64,000 bases of DNA from an uncultured Bacteroidales bacterium (lineage in GTDB: Bacteria; Bacteroidota; Bacteroidia; Bacteroidales; P3): positions 104,815-168,814 of the forward strand of contig CAJOHZ010000001.1 of NCBI GenBank assembly GCA_905234695.1, read 5' to 3'. The position numbers and the translations under genes are program-made. How positions within the stretch are numbered: the first letter of the stretch is position 1; every line of letters begins with the position of its first letter. This document shows positions 19,060 to 27,773 of the stretch, in pieces. Below the pieces are notes generated by a model, which made no database searches, was not told the DNA's origin, and saw nothing but the letters and a program-made list of their open reading frames with translations.

Positions 19060-19479
19060 ATGAAAAACATCCTATCTTTCAAAAGCAAAATTCTTCTCGC
19101 TATCCTCAGCATCCTCGGTGTCTCGGCCTGCGAAAGCGATGTAACTGAAGAATATGGCTGTCCCCAAACCACCTTCAAAGTCCACGGCACTGTCACCGAC
19201 CAACGCCACAACCCCATCCAAGGCATCGCTGTCCATCGGGGATGGAACAACGACACCACAGACTCCGACGGCAAATACCAATTACAGTTCGACGTCGTGA
19301 TGGCCACCGAGGCACCCGACTCCCTTGAATTCACCGATACCGACACACTGCGGGAAAACGCCTACTGCGACACCATCATCCCCCTCTCCTTCAACGGCAT
19401 CCAACCTGTCGGCGCCGACGGACACTGGAACCAAGGCACCTATATTCTCCAACGCGACCTACAACTGCGCCAAAAATAA
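19060..19479 (+). CDS. Small lipoprotein with a carboxypeptidase-regulatory-like fold
   Basis: 139 residues. Signal peptide LLAILSILGVSAC with lipobox VSAC (Cys24). The mature part has the pattern of a one-domain prealbumin-like module: TTFKVHGTVTDQRHNPIQGI, then DSDGKYQLQF. It resembles the small Bacteroidota lipoproteins annotated as radical-SAM associated, but no radical SAM gene is in this window, so I keep the neutral name. 6 bases after the lipid kinase and 4 bases before the SUI1 gene. Confidence 0.75.
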   Translation: MKNILSFKSKILLAILSILGVSACESDVTEEYGCPQTTFKVHGTVTDQRHNPIQGIAVHRGWNNDTTDSDGKYQLQFDVVMATEAPDSLEFTDTDTLRENAYCDTIIPLSFNGIQPVGADGHWNQGTYILQRDLQLRQK

Positions 19480-19483
19480 TTCC

Positions 19484-19804
19484 ATGGACATCGTTTACTC
19501 CACCAACCCCGACTTCCATTTCGACGACGAACCCGAAGAGCCCGTCACACTACCGCCTGCACAGCAGAAACTGCACCTCAGGATCGAACGCAGCGGACGC
19601 GGCGGCAAAACCGTCACCGTCGTCGAGAACTTCGTCGGCACTGCCGACGACCTCGCCGACCTATGCAAGATGCTCAAAACAAAATGTGGTGTGGGTGGGA
19701 GTGCAAAAGAGGGACTAATTATCCTCCAAGGCGATTTCCGCGAACGCGCGGCCGCTATCCTTACCGCCGCCGGATATAAAGTCTCAGGCAACGTCCGTCG
19801 ATAA
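19484..19804 (+). CDS. SUI1/eIF1-like translation factor (YciH family)
   Basis: 106 residues. The start at 19484 (MDIVYSTNPDF) is preferred because the longer open frame upstream overlaps the previous gene in another phase. The SUI1 core is clear: LHLRIERSGRGGKTVTVVEN, then LKTKCGVGGSAKEGLIILQG, then AGYKV. Bacterial SUI1 proteins bind the ribosome and may influence start-codon fidelity. Last gene of the plus-strand cluster; it converges on the NlpC/P60 gene with only 16 bases between stops. Confidence 0.93.
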   Translation: MDIVYSTNPDFHFDDEPEEPVTLPPAQQKLHLRIERSGRGGKTVTVVENFVGTADDLADLCKMLKTKCGVGGSAKEGLIILQGDFRERAAAILTAAGYKVSGNVRR

Positions 19805-19820
19805 TCATTTCACCCGAAAA

Positions 19821-20420
19821 TCAGAGGCGTATACGTCCAGCTTGATGGAAGTGTTTGCTCCAGTAAGTATCCGTGAGGCGACTGATAATGACGCCTCGCG
19901 AAGTGGATGAATGGGCGAACATGCCGTCGCGGAGGTAGATACCGACATGCGACACACGTCCTTTGCTGTTGGTAAAGAATACAAGGTCGCCCTCACGAAG
20001 TTCGTTTTTCGAAACAACCGTGACATCCTGCAGCATATCGTTGGCCACCCGATGGAGGTTGATTTTGTATACCTGACGGACGATATTGCCCACAAATGCC
20101 GAGCAGTCCACCCCTGACTTAGTGGTTCCTCCATATTTGTAGGGGGTGCCCATCCATTCCTGAATTGCACTATAGAGTTGCTCGTTGTCGCCCTCTCGAC
20201 GTTCCAACCCCAAGGCATTGACATTGCCCGAACGGCGAGCCTCCTCGGAAACCACAGGGACGAAGGGGACCTCTTTCACATATTCATCGACATACAACTC
20301 ACCCATGGTGAAATCCTCCTCTTCGAGGTCTTTTGCCAGAAACGCTTTGACTGACTCGCACGACTGCATCAACGCCAACGTCGCCAAAAGCGGAAATAAA
20401 AGACTGCAAAACTTGCGCAT
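19821..20420 (-). CDS. NlpC/P60 (C40) peptidoglycan peptidase lipoprotein
   Basis: 199 residues. Lipobox LMQSC with Cys21. The catalytic triad is intact by position: Cys106 in SGVDCSAFV, His158 in GRVSHVGIYL, and His170 in DGMFAHSS. Enzymes of this family cut D-Glu-diamino-acid bonds in peptide stems. Last in the operon 23993 to 19821, 9 bases after the FtsB/DivIC gene. Confidence 0.93.
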   Translation of the reverse strand: MRKFCSLLFPLLATLALMQSCESVKAFLAKDLEEEDFTMGELYVDEYVKEVPFVPVVSEEARRSGNVNALGLERREGDNEQLYSAIQEWMGTPYKYGGTTKSGVDCSAFVGNIVRQVYKINLHRVANDMLQDVTVVSKNELREGDLVFFTNSKGRVSHVGIYLRDGMFAHSSTSRGVIISRLTDTYWSKHFHQAGRIRL

Positions 20421-20429
20421 GGGGAGTCG

Positions 20430-20732
20430 TTATTTCTTCTTTATAATGAAAATATCCTCGTCTTGGCGCTTCATATAATAATGTTCGCGCCCGTATGCTT
20501 CAAGGGCTTCGGGGTTGTTGTAAAGCGAGGCGGCCTCAATACTATCCTGACGGATACCTTCTTCAAGAAGCCCAGCCTCCTTCTGAAGCGATGACACCTC
20601 ATTGCTGAGATTGCGACGAACCATGAAGTTATTCTCGCCGAGGAAAAAATAGAATAATAGAAAGACAATGGTAGCAGCGATGTATGGGTTCTTTAACACC
20701 CGCCATATCTTGAGCCAAAAAGTCTTTTTCAT
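20430..20732 (-). CDS. FtsB/DivIC-family septum formation initiator
   Basis: 100 residues: short cytosolic N-terminus, one transmembrane helix (YIAATIVFLLFYFFLG, about 17-32), a periplasmic coiled coil (RRNLSNEVSSLQKEAGLLEE) and the family tail EAYGREHYYMKRQDEDIFII. Links to the divisome through FtsL/FtsQ-type partners. Set between two cell-wall hydrolases. Confidence 0.88.
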   Translation of the reverse strand: MKKTFWLKIWRVLKNPYIAATIVFLLFYFFLGENNFMVRRNLSNEVSSLQKEAGLLEEGIRQDSIEAASLYNNPEALEAYGREHYYMKRQDEDIFIIKKK

Positions 20733-20750
20733 TGTGCTTACTTATAGATA

Positions 20751-21998
20751 TCACCTCACGCGCAGACGCTGTCCCTCGCGGATCTTGTCGGTGTGGAGGT
20801 TGTTTTGTTTTTTGATTTTTTTAATAGTGGTGCCGTATTTCCGGGCAATCATCGAGAGTGTCTCGCCTCGACGTACCTTGTGATACACGCTGTTCGACGG
20901 GGCACCGCTAGCCGCCTTGCGAACAACCGCCGCTGTCACCGGAGTTCGCGACAGCGAGTCCTCCGTGGCACGGAAAATCGTGTCGGCCCACTGGATGAGG
21001 TCGTTCATCTTGCCCGTGGGCAGGCACAGCGGGTACGACCCCTCCTCGCCGGGAATCAGGTCGATGCGGTATTGCGGATTAAGCGTCCGAAGTTCCTCTA
21101 TATCGATGCCCGTGTAACGACTGATGTGACAGAAAAGCATATTCCGTTCCACCATGATTGTGTCGGTACGCAAAGGAAGTGTGGCTCGCGAGGGATGCAA
21201 CCCATGTTCGGGGTAGAAATTCATCACATACGTCACTGCTATAAATGCAGGTATATAGCCACGCGTCTCGCGAGGCAGATAAGGATATATCTCCCAGAAA
21301 TCGCGCTTACCCCCCGAACGGGCAATAGCCTTGTTGATGTTGCCGGGACCACAATTGTAGGCCGCAATGGCAAGCGTCCAGTCATCAAACACTTTATGTA
21401 AGTCGTGGAGATAATGCGCGGCTGCATCCGACGACTTGTATGCGTCACGGCGCTCATCCACCACCGAGTTCACCTCCAATCCGTAGTTCTTTCCTGTGGT
21501 ATAGATAAACTGCCACAGACCCACCGCCCCGCGGCCCGACACCGCACGAGGGTTCATCGCCGACTCTACAATCGAAAGATACTTTATCTCCTCCGGTACA
21601 TCATATCGCGCCAACGATTCCTCAAACATCGGGTGATAATACTCCGACAGCGTCAGCATCACATCCATGCGCGTACTCATACGACTGAGATACATGCGGA
21701 TATACGACCGCACCACATCGTTGTACGTCATCGGAATAACCGTGTGCAAGGAGCGCAGACGGCGCGCCAGCACAGAGTCACTCACTTGGTCAAACGATTG
21801 TACGCTGCCGGCGTTGCGACGCTGCGACGTGGTGGCGTACTTGCGCATCACATAACTGTTCAGCAAGCTATCGTAATTCGAAACAAACTGATTCGAAAGC
21901 CCCTCCATCACCCCCTTGTCACCCTCTTCCTGGGCCCGTACCGAATGCCACGGCATCAGCATGGCTAAAAACAAAAATATCGTGCAAAAATATCTCAT
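20751..21998 (-). CDS. MltD-like lytic transglycosylase with LysM
   Basis: 415 residues with a signal peptide (cleavage near residue 22). SLT domain: LSIVESAMNPRAVSGRGAVG with the catalytic Glu145, then AIAAYNCGPGNINKA. One LysM at the C-terminus (about 367-412: VYHKVRRGETLSMIARKYGT). Cleaves the MurNAc-GlcNAc bond to 1,6-anhydroMurNAc. 18 bases upstream of the FtsB/DivIC gene and 15 bases after the repeat-rich T9SS cargo. Confidence 0.93.
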   Translation of the reverse strand: MRYFCTIFLFLAMLMPWHSVRAQEEGDKGVMEGLSNQFVSNYDSLLNSYVMRKYATTSQRRNAGSVQSFDQVSDSVLARRLRSLHTVIPMTYNDVVRSYIRMYLSRMSTRMDVMLTLSEYYHPMFEESLARYDVPEEIKYLSIVESAMNPRAVSGRGAVGLWQFIYTTGKNYGLEVNSVVDERRDAYKSSDAAAHYLHDLHKVFDDWTLAIAAYNCGPGNINKAIARSGGKRDFWEIYPYLPRETRGYIPAFIAVTYVMNFYPEHGLHPSRATLPLRTDTIMVERNMLFCHISRYTGIDIEELRTLNPQYRIDLIPGEEGSYPLCLPTGKMNDLIQWADTIFRATEDSLSRTPVTAAVVRKAASGAPSNSVYHKVRRGETLSMIARKYGTTIKKIKKQNNLHTDKIREGQRLRVR

Positions 21999-22013
21999 AC
22001 GCAGTCTGTAAGT

Positions 22014-23339
22014 TTATTTTCGTTTCTCCACCGCACGGTAACCCTTTGTAATCTTATACATACATTCCTTTCCTGTGGCGATATCAATAATGTTAAGCAA
22101 GTATTCACCTTTTGTGCATTCCTCCAGCGGAACACGCGCCGTCATACCCAGCCATGTCCCCGAAGTCACAATACGTCCTGTCTCAATCCGCATCAAATCA
22201 TAGCGAAAGCCCTTGGGCCTCGGCGCAATCTGGACAATCAGATTGTCCGCTGTCGGGTTGGGTCGGATTGTGAGCCGCCTCATGTGCGTGTCGGCCTCGT
22301 TCAACTGCTGTCGCTCGATAGTATAATACGGCACCGAATCCACATTCTCCATCAACGATGCATGAGGCGAATAGCGGAATTTCTCCGACGGCTGTGCAGC
22401 CGGTTTCTCCGCTGGGTCTGAAGCCGTCACTGACGTTTCCACAGACACCACCTGGGCAGGGGTCAGTTCCGCCGCAGGCGTTTCCACAGGCGCCTCTTCG
22501 GTGGGAGCAGGCTCCTCCTCTGTCAAGGTCGGTTCCTCCGCAGGCGTTTCCACAGGTGTCTCTTCGGCGGGAGCTGGCTCCTCCTCTGTCAAGGTCGGTT
22601 CCTCCACAAGCGTTTCCACAGGCGCCTCTTCGGTGGGAGCAGGTTCCTCCTCTGTCAGGGTCGGTTCCTCCTTAGGCGTTTCCACAGGTGTCTCTTCGGC
22701 GGGAGCTGGATCCTCCTCTGTCGGGGTCGGTTCCTCCTTAGGCGTTTCCACAGGTGTCTCTTCGGCGGGAGCAGGTTCCTCCTCTGTCAAGGTCGGTTCC
22801 TCCACAGGCGTTTCCACAGGTGTATCTTCGGCGGGGGCAGGTGCCTCCTCTGTCAAGGTCGGTTCCTCCGCAAGCGTCTCCACAGGCACCTCTTCGGCGG
22901 GAGCAGGCTCTTCCTCTGTCTGGGTAGGCTCCACTGCCGGCACAACGACCGTCAGCTCCACCGGTTCGGCAATCGTATCGCGTACCGGCTCGCCCACCTC
23001 CAGATGGAACGTGTCGGTATGGGGTACAATCTCAATCACTGGTAACACGTTGTGCTGCACCTCCAAGGTATCCGTCGTGACGAGAGTGTCCCCCACTTGC
23101 GCGGAGACTGCCGCAACCTCCTTGGCCGGCGCCACAATTTCCAACATCGGAAGCACGATTAGCTTATCGACAGAAGTATCCTCCGTCAACGTGACACGAA
23201 GGGTAGTAACCGTGTCCGCCAAAGCCGCTGGCGAAGTATGATGCACCTGCTGTGCTGCCGCTCCGAGTCCGAGCGCAGTCAGTAGCAGAAATATCCCAAA
23301 ACCATGGCGTGTCATAAGCATGCGTCTGTTAGCAGTCAA
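22014..23339 (-). CDS. Repeat-rich exported protein with T9SS sorting tail
   Basis: 441 residues. The start may be any of M1, M7 or M9; all keep the signal peptide (FGIFLLLTALGLGAAAQ). Residues 137-290 are seven tandem copies of a 22-residue acidic unit of the type EPTLTEEEPAPAEETPVETP plus two variable residues. The last 80 or so residues fit a type A T9SS sorting domain: LTIRPNPTADNLIVQIA, then GRIVTSG and EYLLNIIDIATGKE. No enzymatic domain is visible. It is probably a secreted or surface-tethered spacer-like protein, exported through the T9SS. In an operon with a beta-barrel upstream and cell-wall enzymes downstream. Confidence 0.78.
   Translation of the reverse strand: MTANRRMLMTRHGFGIFLLLTALGLGAAAQQVHHTSPAALADTVTTLRVTLTEDTSVDKLIVLPMLEIVAPAKEVAAVSAQVGDTLVTTDTLEVQHNVLPVIEIVPHTDTFHLEVGEPVRDTIAEPVELTVVVPAVEPTQTEEEPAPAEEVPVETLAEEPTLTEEAPAPAEDTPVETPVEEPTLTEEEPAPAEETPVETPKEEPTPTEEDPAPAEETPVETPKEEPTLTEEEPAPTEEAPVETLVEEPTLTEEEPAPAEETPVETPAEEPTLTEEEPAPTEEAPVETPAAELTPAQVVSVETSVTASDPAEKPAAQPSEKFRYSPHASLMENVDSVPYYTIERQQLNEADTHMRRLTIRPNPTADNLIVQIAPRPKGFRYDLMRIETGRIVTSGTWLGMTARVPLEECTKGEYLLNIIDIATGKECMYKITKGYRAVEKRK
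22470..22931 (-). repeat. Seven 66-bp tandem coding repeats
   Basis: Seven in-frame units of 66 bases encode residues 137-290 of the T9SS-tailed protein. Units differ at a few codons (TLTEEE, TPTEED and TQTEEE; PAEETP and PTEEAP), so the array has drifted but kept phase. Copy number is likely variable between strains. Confidence 0.9.
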
Positions 23340-23351
23340 TCACATTCCTTA

Positions 23352-23993
23352 TCAAAAATCCAAACCCACGTGACACATCAGCGTAGTCGTCGACGAGCCT
23401 ATACGCTCCGTCTGGCTATACCAATAATTCTCGTAATCGTATGCCGTCTGCATCCAGTTCACCCCCAAGGCCAGATTCAACTTCAACCGACTGTTGAGCT
23501 TATAATCCACTCCCAAGGCCGGTTCGAAAAACAAACCGCCCATCCGGCTCTCCATCAACCTTATGGCCGCCCCAAGATCTAGCATCACTCCCGGAGTCCA
23601 CCGACCAAAACGGTATGGCGTAGCCCTCAACCGGGCGAAAACAGGCAACAACACCTCAAAATCATACTTCGAAGAAGCCACTGCATATACAGGGTTGAAA
23701 ATCTCGATTTGCTTCCCTTGCGAACCTCGGAATCCCGCTCCCAACCCAAGCGATAGAGTGTCATTAAAACGGTGCGCTGCAAAAAAGCAGACTCCAAGGC
23801 TGAATTTGGAGCGGTCATCCAGCGAGGGTCCCGCCGACAATTCCGCTGAATAATCCAACCCTTTGAGGAATTTCGATAGTTTTGAGGGATTCATCGACGA
23901 ACGCCCCTCATAAACCGACATGTGCGGTTTTTGTCCAAAAACCGCTGATACAGAAAGAACTGATATCAATAGGATGGCATAAAATTTCCTCAT
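23352..23993 (-). CDS. Outer membrane beta-barrel protein
   Basis: 213 residues. Signal peptide MRKFYAILLISVLSVSAVFG then alternating strands typical of a small barrel (SLGLGAGFRGSQGK, VMLDLGAAIRLMES, LALGVNWMQTAYDYEN) and a C-terminal strand ending TLMCHVGLDF with terminal Phe. First gene of the minus-strand operon; a -7 box TAACTTTG is at 24024-24017, placing the start codon about 20 bases downstream. Confidence 0.75.
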   Translation of the reverse strand: MRKFYAILLISVLSVSAVFGQKPHMSVYEGRSSMNPSKLSKFLKGLDYSAELSAGPSLDDRSKFSLGVCFFAAHRFNDTLSLGLGAGFRGSQGKQIEIFNPVYAVASSKYDFEVLLPVFARLRATPYRFGRWTPGVMLDLGAAIRLMESRMGGLFFEPALGVDYKLNSRLKLNLALGVNWMQTAYDYENYWYSQTERIGSSTTTLMCHVGLDF

Positions 23994-24016
23994 ACTATGG
24001 GTATATTACTAAGATG

Positions 24017-24024
24017 CAAAGTTA
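24017..24024 (-). promoter_or_regulatory. -7 box of the 23993-19821 operon
   Basis: CAAAGTTA on plus, that is TAACTTTG on minus, fits TAnnTTTG. The ATG at 23993 is 24 bases downstream, so the leader is short. Confidence 0.55.
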
Positions 24025-24193
24025 CAAAAAAAATCCTTATTAATAAAAAAATATTCATATCCACCGAAAAAGTTTCATCACCTACAAAATTTATCCCTTC
24101 ATACACCACTGCAACGCAGCCAATTAACAACCCGAAAAAGAATATCCTTAATCCATTTTCCCCGCCCCTCCCTACACTTCCATTTTTTTTACG

Positions 24194-24201
24194 TATCTTT
24201 G
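24194..24201 (+). promoter_or_regulatory. -7 box of thioredoxin
   Basis: TATCTTTG at the expected position, 28 bases before the start codon. The -33 TTG is not clear. Confidence 0.6.
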
Positions 24202-24228
24202 CAGTCGAACTAACAATCACACATAAAC

Positions 24229-24543
24229 ATGGAAATCACTATCACTGAACAAAATTTTGACGAGATTTTGAAAAACAATTCTGTCGTCATGGTCGATTTT
24301 GGTGCCACTTGGTGTGGTCCCTGCAAAGCCCTCGCCCCCGTCGTGGAGGAAATTGCCAATGACTACGAAGGCCGCGCCGCCGTCTGCAAAGCCGACGTCG
24401 AAGAAGTGTCCGACATCGCCGCCCGTTTCCGCATCCGCAACGTCCCCACCGTACTCTTCTTCAAAAACGGCGAGTTGAAAGACAAGAGCGTGGGCGCTGT
24501 CCAAAAGAGCACCCTGACCGAGAAACTCGACGCTTTGCTGTAA
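24229..24543 (+). CDS. trxA: Thioredoxin
   Basis: 104 residues, one thioredoxin fold without signal peptide. Active site WCGPCK with Cys29 and Cys32, the cis-Pro segment IRNVPTVLFFKNGE. Cytosolic disulfide reductase fed by thioredoxin reductase. 48 bases before the DUF58 gene. Confidence 0.95.
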   Translation: MEITITEQNFDEILKNNSVVMVDFGATWCGPCKALAPVVEEIANDYEGRAAVCKADVEEVSDIAARFRIRNVPTVLFFKNGELKDKSVGAVQKSTLTEKLDALL

Positions 24544-24591
24544 CGCACCGCACTGCAGAGAGGCGGCCCGCCTTGCCCTCATGCAGGGCAA

Positions 24592-25563
24592 ATGCATTAT
24601 TTCCACACAAACGCCTTTCTCATCTTGTTTGAGGATTTAGAAAAATACAAGTCGCTTGACTTCTATGCGCGCCAAATTGTCGAGGGTTTCCTCACTGGCC
24701 TGCATAGAAGTCCTTTCCATGGTTTTTCGGTAGAATTTGCCGAGCACCGACAATACAGCATCGGCGAGTCCACCCGGAATATCGACTGGAAACTCTATGG
24801 ACGTACCAACAAACTATTTGTCAAACGATTCGAGGAAGAAACAAATCTACGTTGCCAACTAATCATCGACCACAGCAGTTCGATGATGCTGCCCCCCGAG
24901 GGGCAGGGCGACCCTAAAAATCCCAACAAGATCACCTTTGCCTGTTATGCCGCTGCCGTCATCAGTGAATTGCTGGTACGACAACGGGATGCCTTTGGGC
25001 TCTCGCTGCTGAGCGACGGGATTGACCTGCAGACAGAATGCCGGAGCAGCCGCACCCACCAGCAATACATTCTGCAACTTCTGGAGCAGGAACTCCGCAA
25101 AGAATCCCCGTCGGGACGGCGGAACGATGCACCGATGCTGACGACAAACATCACCGAAGCATTGCACCTGACCGCCGAGCAGTTACACAAGCGGTCCCTG
25201 GTGGTCCTCTTCACCGACGCCATTGTCAAACCCTCCGACCAAGACCCATTGATGGATGCGCTGCGCCACCTACGCCACTGCAAACACGAAGTGTTGCTGT
25301 TCCACACTCTGCACCACAGCCAGGAAGTGGCGTTTGACTACCCCAACAGACCCACAGAATTCATTGATTTGGAAAGCGGTCGCCATCTCAAAGTACAACC
25401 CTCGGAAGTGGCCGATACCTATAGGGAAATGATGAACCGGCAAACCGCCGATATCAAACAACACGCCATCCAATACCGAATCGACTACCAACCCGTGGAT
25501 GTAGGACAAGGCTTTGAACAAGTCATCCTGCCATATCTGTTGAAGCGGAGTCGCCACCATTGA
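24592..25563 (+). CDS. DUF58 (vWA-like) protein
   Basis: 323 residues, cytosolic. The DUF58 signature is clear: HGFSVEFAEHRQYSIGESTR, then NIDWKLYGRTNKLFVKRFEEE, and a MIDAS-like LIIDHSSSMM that places the C-terminal half in the vWA fold. DUF58 proteins are usually next to MoxR AAA ATPases and act with them as chaperones or in envelope stress; no MoxR gene is adjacent here. The N-terminus may start at M1 as given (ATG 24592); an alternative downstream start is not obvious. Confidence 0.88.
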   Translation: MHYFHTNAFLILFEDLEKYKSLDFYARQIVEGFLTGLHRSPFHGFSVEFAEHRQYSIGESTRNIDWKLYGRTNKLFVKRFEEETNLRCQLIIDHSSSMMLPPEGQGDPKNPNKITFACYAAAVISELLVRQRDAFGLSLLSDGIDLQTECRSSRTHQQYILQLLEQELRKESPSGRRNDAPMLTTNITEALHLTAEQLHKRSLVVLFTDAIVKPSDQDPLMDALRHLRHCKHEVLLFHTLHHSQEVAFDYPNRPTEFIDLESGRHLKVQPSEVADTYREMMNRQTADIKQHAIQYRIDYQPVDVGQGFEQVILPYLLKRSRHH

Positions 25564-25666
25564 CAATACATCACAGAACACAAAGTAAATGAACACATAA
25601 GACTCTCGCAGACACTTTATTTTCATAAAAAACAGGCGAAACATGCAATAATTCAAATATTTTTCC

Positions 25667-25674
25667 TATCTTTG
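25667..25674 (+). promoter_or_regulatory. -7 box of butyrate kinase
   Basis: TATCTTTG 43 bases before the start codon of the butyrate kinase gene, within an AT-rich spacer of 154 bases. Confidence 0.6.
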
Positions 25675-25717
25675 CATCCAGTTTCCAAAAGAAAGAAAAA
25701 CAAACACACAATACACA

Positions 25718-26809
25718 ATGAGCACAAAGAAGTACACCTTAGTCATCAACCCGGGGGCCACCTCTACGAAGTCTGCCATCTATGAAGGCGAGACTGAAGT
25801 TTTCACCGAAAACCTCTCCCACCCCATCGAAGAAATCCAGAAATTCAAAGAAGTTGCCGACCAGTTCGACTATCGCAAAGGAGCCATCCTCGACATGCTG
25901 AAACGCCACAATATCGGCACTGACGAGATTGCCATCGTCATGGGACGCGGCGGCTTGACCCGTCCGTGCGAAAGCGGCGCCTACCGTGTCAACGACCTGA
26001 TGAAAAAGGAATGCCACGATGGTATTCAGGGCAAACATGCCTGTAATCTCGGTGCCTTGATCAGCGACTCCATCGCAAGCGAAATCGGGCTGGAGTGCGC
26101 CTACATCGCCGACCCCGGCATTGTGGACGAGCGTCCCGAATACGCAAAGATTTCGGGCCATCCCATCTTCGACCTCGACGCCAGCCACGAAGGTGTCATC
26201 TGGCACTGCCTGAACCAAAAGATGACCGCCAAACTCTACGCCCGCGAGCTCGGCAAACACTATGAAGACCTCAACCTCATCATCGCCCACATGGGCGGCG
26301 GCGTCAGCGTCGGTGTCCACCAGCACGGCCGTTGCGTGGAAGTGAACCGCGCCCTGTGCGGATTGGGAGCCTTCTCTCCCACCCGTTGCGGCAGCATCAA
26401 TGCCAGCAAACTGATTGAAGTGGCATGCAGCGGAAAATACACTGAAGCCCAGCTCAAGAAGATGGTCACCGCCGAAGGCGGATTTGTGGCCTACCTCGGC
26501 ACCAACGACGCCTACGAAGTGGAAAAGAAAGCCCTCGCCGGCGACAAAAAGAGTGAACTGCTTGTGGATGCCTTCACCTATCAAGTATCGTTGGAAATCA
26601 GCCGTCTCGCCGCTGTAGTGAACGGCAAGGTCGATGCCATCCTTCTCACCGGCGGCATCGCATACAGCAAACCCTGGATGCAAATGATTACCGACCGCGT
26701 GGGCTGGATTGCCCCCGTGAAGGTGTACAAAGGCGAGAACGAAATGCTTGCCCTGGCCATCTGCGGAAAGGAAATCCTTGACGGTGTCGCTCCGAAAGAA
26801 TACAAATAA
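25718..26809 (+). CDS. buk: Butyrate kinase
   Basis: 363 residues of the acetokinase/ASKHA fold: LVINPGATSTKSAIYEGE at the N-terminus (phosphate loop), IVMGRGGLTRPCESGAYRVN, IAHMGGGVSVGVHQHGRCVE and ILLTGGIAYSKPW. Converts butyryl phosphate and ADP to butyrate and ATP, or the branched-chain equivalents. No phosphotransbutyrylase gene is next to it. It fits with the lysine-fermentation genes at 41991-45143, whose end product is butyrate. Followed by a long hairpin at 26832. Confidence 0.93.
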   Translation: MSTKKYTLVINPGATSTKSAIYEGETEVFTENLSHPIEEIQKFKEVADQFDYRKGAILDMLKRHNIGTDEIAIVMGRGGLTRPCESGAYRVNDLMKKECHDGIQGKHACNLGALISDSIASEIGLECAYIADPGIVDERPEYAKISGHPIFDLDASHEGVIWHCLNQKMTAKLYARELGKHYEDLNLIIAHMGGGVSVGVHQHGRCVEVNRALCGLGAFSPTRCGSINASKLIEVACSGKYTEAQLKKMVTAEGGFVAYLGTNDAYEVEKKALAGDKKSELLVDAFTYQVSLEISRLAAVVNGKVDAILLTGGIAYSKPWMQMITDRVGWIAPVKVYKGENEMLALAICGKEILDGVAPKEYK

Positions 26810-26831
26810 TAATATTAGCATTACACCAACA

Positions 26832-26868
26832 CACACAACCGTCGCGGGATACCTGCGGCGGTTGTGTG
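26832..26868 (+). terminator. Long hairpin after buk
   Basis: 14-pair stem CACACAACCGTCGC (26832-26845) / GCGGCGGTTGTGTG (26855-26868) with one T-G pair. No T-run follows, so some read-through into the FKBP gene is possible. Confidence 0.7.
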
Positions 26869-26914
26869 CGAGTTAAAAACACAACCAAACCCTACGGAAA
26901 AAACCTCCAATACC

Positions 26915-27754
26915 ATGAAGAAAATCATTCTCATCATCACAGTCCTCACCCTCGGCATGGCCGTCTCGGCACAAGAAGTAGTCATCAAGAAAGGCAAAGT
27001 CACCATGAGCGAAGCCGACTACAACATGCTCAAACAGAAAGCCGACGCTTACGAATCAACAAAAAAGGCTCTGAACGAGACTCTTGAAGCCTATCAAAAA
27101 CAGCAATCCATGAACGACATGTACCGTCCCGTGGAGCTCAACGACTTCATCGACTCGGCCTCGTATGCCATCGGACGCGACATCTACCAAAGCTGGCTTC
27201 AGCAGAAACTCGGCATCAACGGCAACGCCGCCGGACAATCCATGATAGATTGCTACAAGGGGCAAAACAAATGGACCGATGCCATGGCCCGTCCGTTACT
27301 TACCCGTTTCCAGCAGGATTTCGAAGCTCGCCAACGTGCCGAGCAAGAAAAAATGATGGCCGGTCTGGATGACAACATTGCCGCCGGAAAGAAATTCCTT
27401 GCCGACAACGCTCTTAACAAATCCGTATACACCACCAAAAGCGGCCTGCAGTACAAAATCGTCAAAAAAGGCACTGGCAAGAAGCCCAAAGCCTCCGACA
27501 AAGTACGCGTACATTACACTGGAAAACTTCTCGACGGAACCGTCTTCGACAGCAGTGTCGAACGCGGAGAGCCTATCGAATTCCCCCTCAACCAAGTAAT
27601 CCCCGGTTGGACTGAAGGCTTGCAACTCATGAACGAGGGATCGTCGTACATCCTGTACATTCCCCACAACCTCGGCTATGGCGAGCAGCCCATGGGATCC
27701 ATCCCTCCGGGAAGCACACTCATCTTCGAAGTCGAACTTTTAAAGGTACTCTAA
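26915..27754 (+). CDS. FKBP-type peptidyl-prolyl cis-trans isomerase, exported
   Basis: 279 residues from the ATG at 26915 ([19 protein letters not shown]), chosen because it gives a clean signal peptide. N-terminal FKBP dimerisation region (about 75-165) and a C-terminal FKBP domain (about 180-279) with [19 protein letters not shown] and [18 protein letters not shown], then [14 protein letters not shown]. Periplasmic folding helper of the FkpA/Mip type. Separated from chorismate synthase by 19 bases. Confidence 0.93.
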   Translation: MKKIILIITVLTLGMAVSAQEVVIKKGKVTMSEADYNMLKQKADAYESTKKALNETLEAYQKQQSMNDMYRPVELNDFIDSASYAIGRDIYQSWLQQKLGINGNAAGQSMIDCYKGQNKWTDAMARPLLTRFQQDFEARQRAEQEKMMAGLDDNIAAGKKFLADNALNKSVYTTKSGLQYKIVKKGTGKKPKASDKVRVHYTGKLLDGTVFDSSVERGEPIEFPLNQVIPGWTEGLQLMNEGSSYILYIPHNLGYGEQPMGSIPPGSTLIFEVELLKVL

Positions 27755-27773
27755 TTCCTCTCTCGGCGGCACC

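Noticed and set aside
22467..22931. CRISPR array
   Set aside because: The regular 66-bp units are coding repeats in frame with a signal peptide and a T9SS tail. No cas genes in the window.
25739..26836. Minus-strand frame opposite butyrate kinase
   Set aside because: Antisense shadow; the plus-strand gene has all acetokinase-family motifs.
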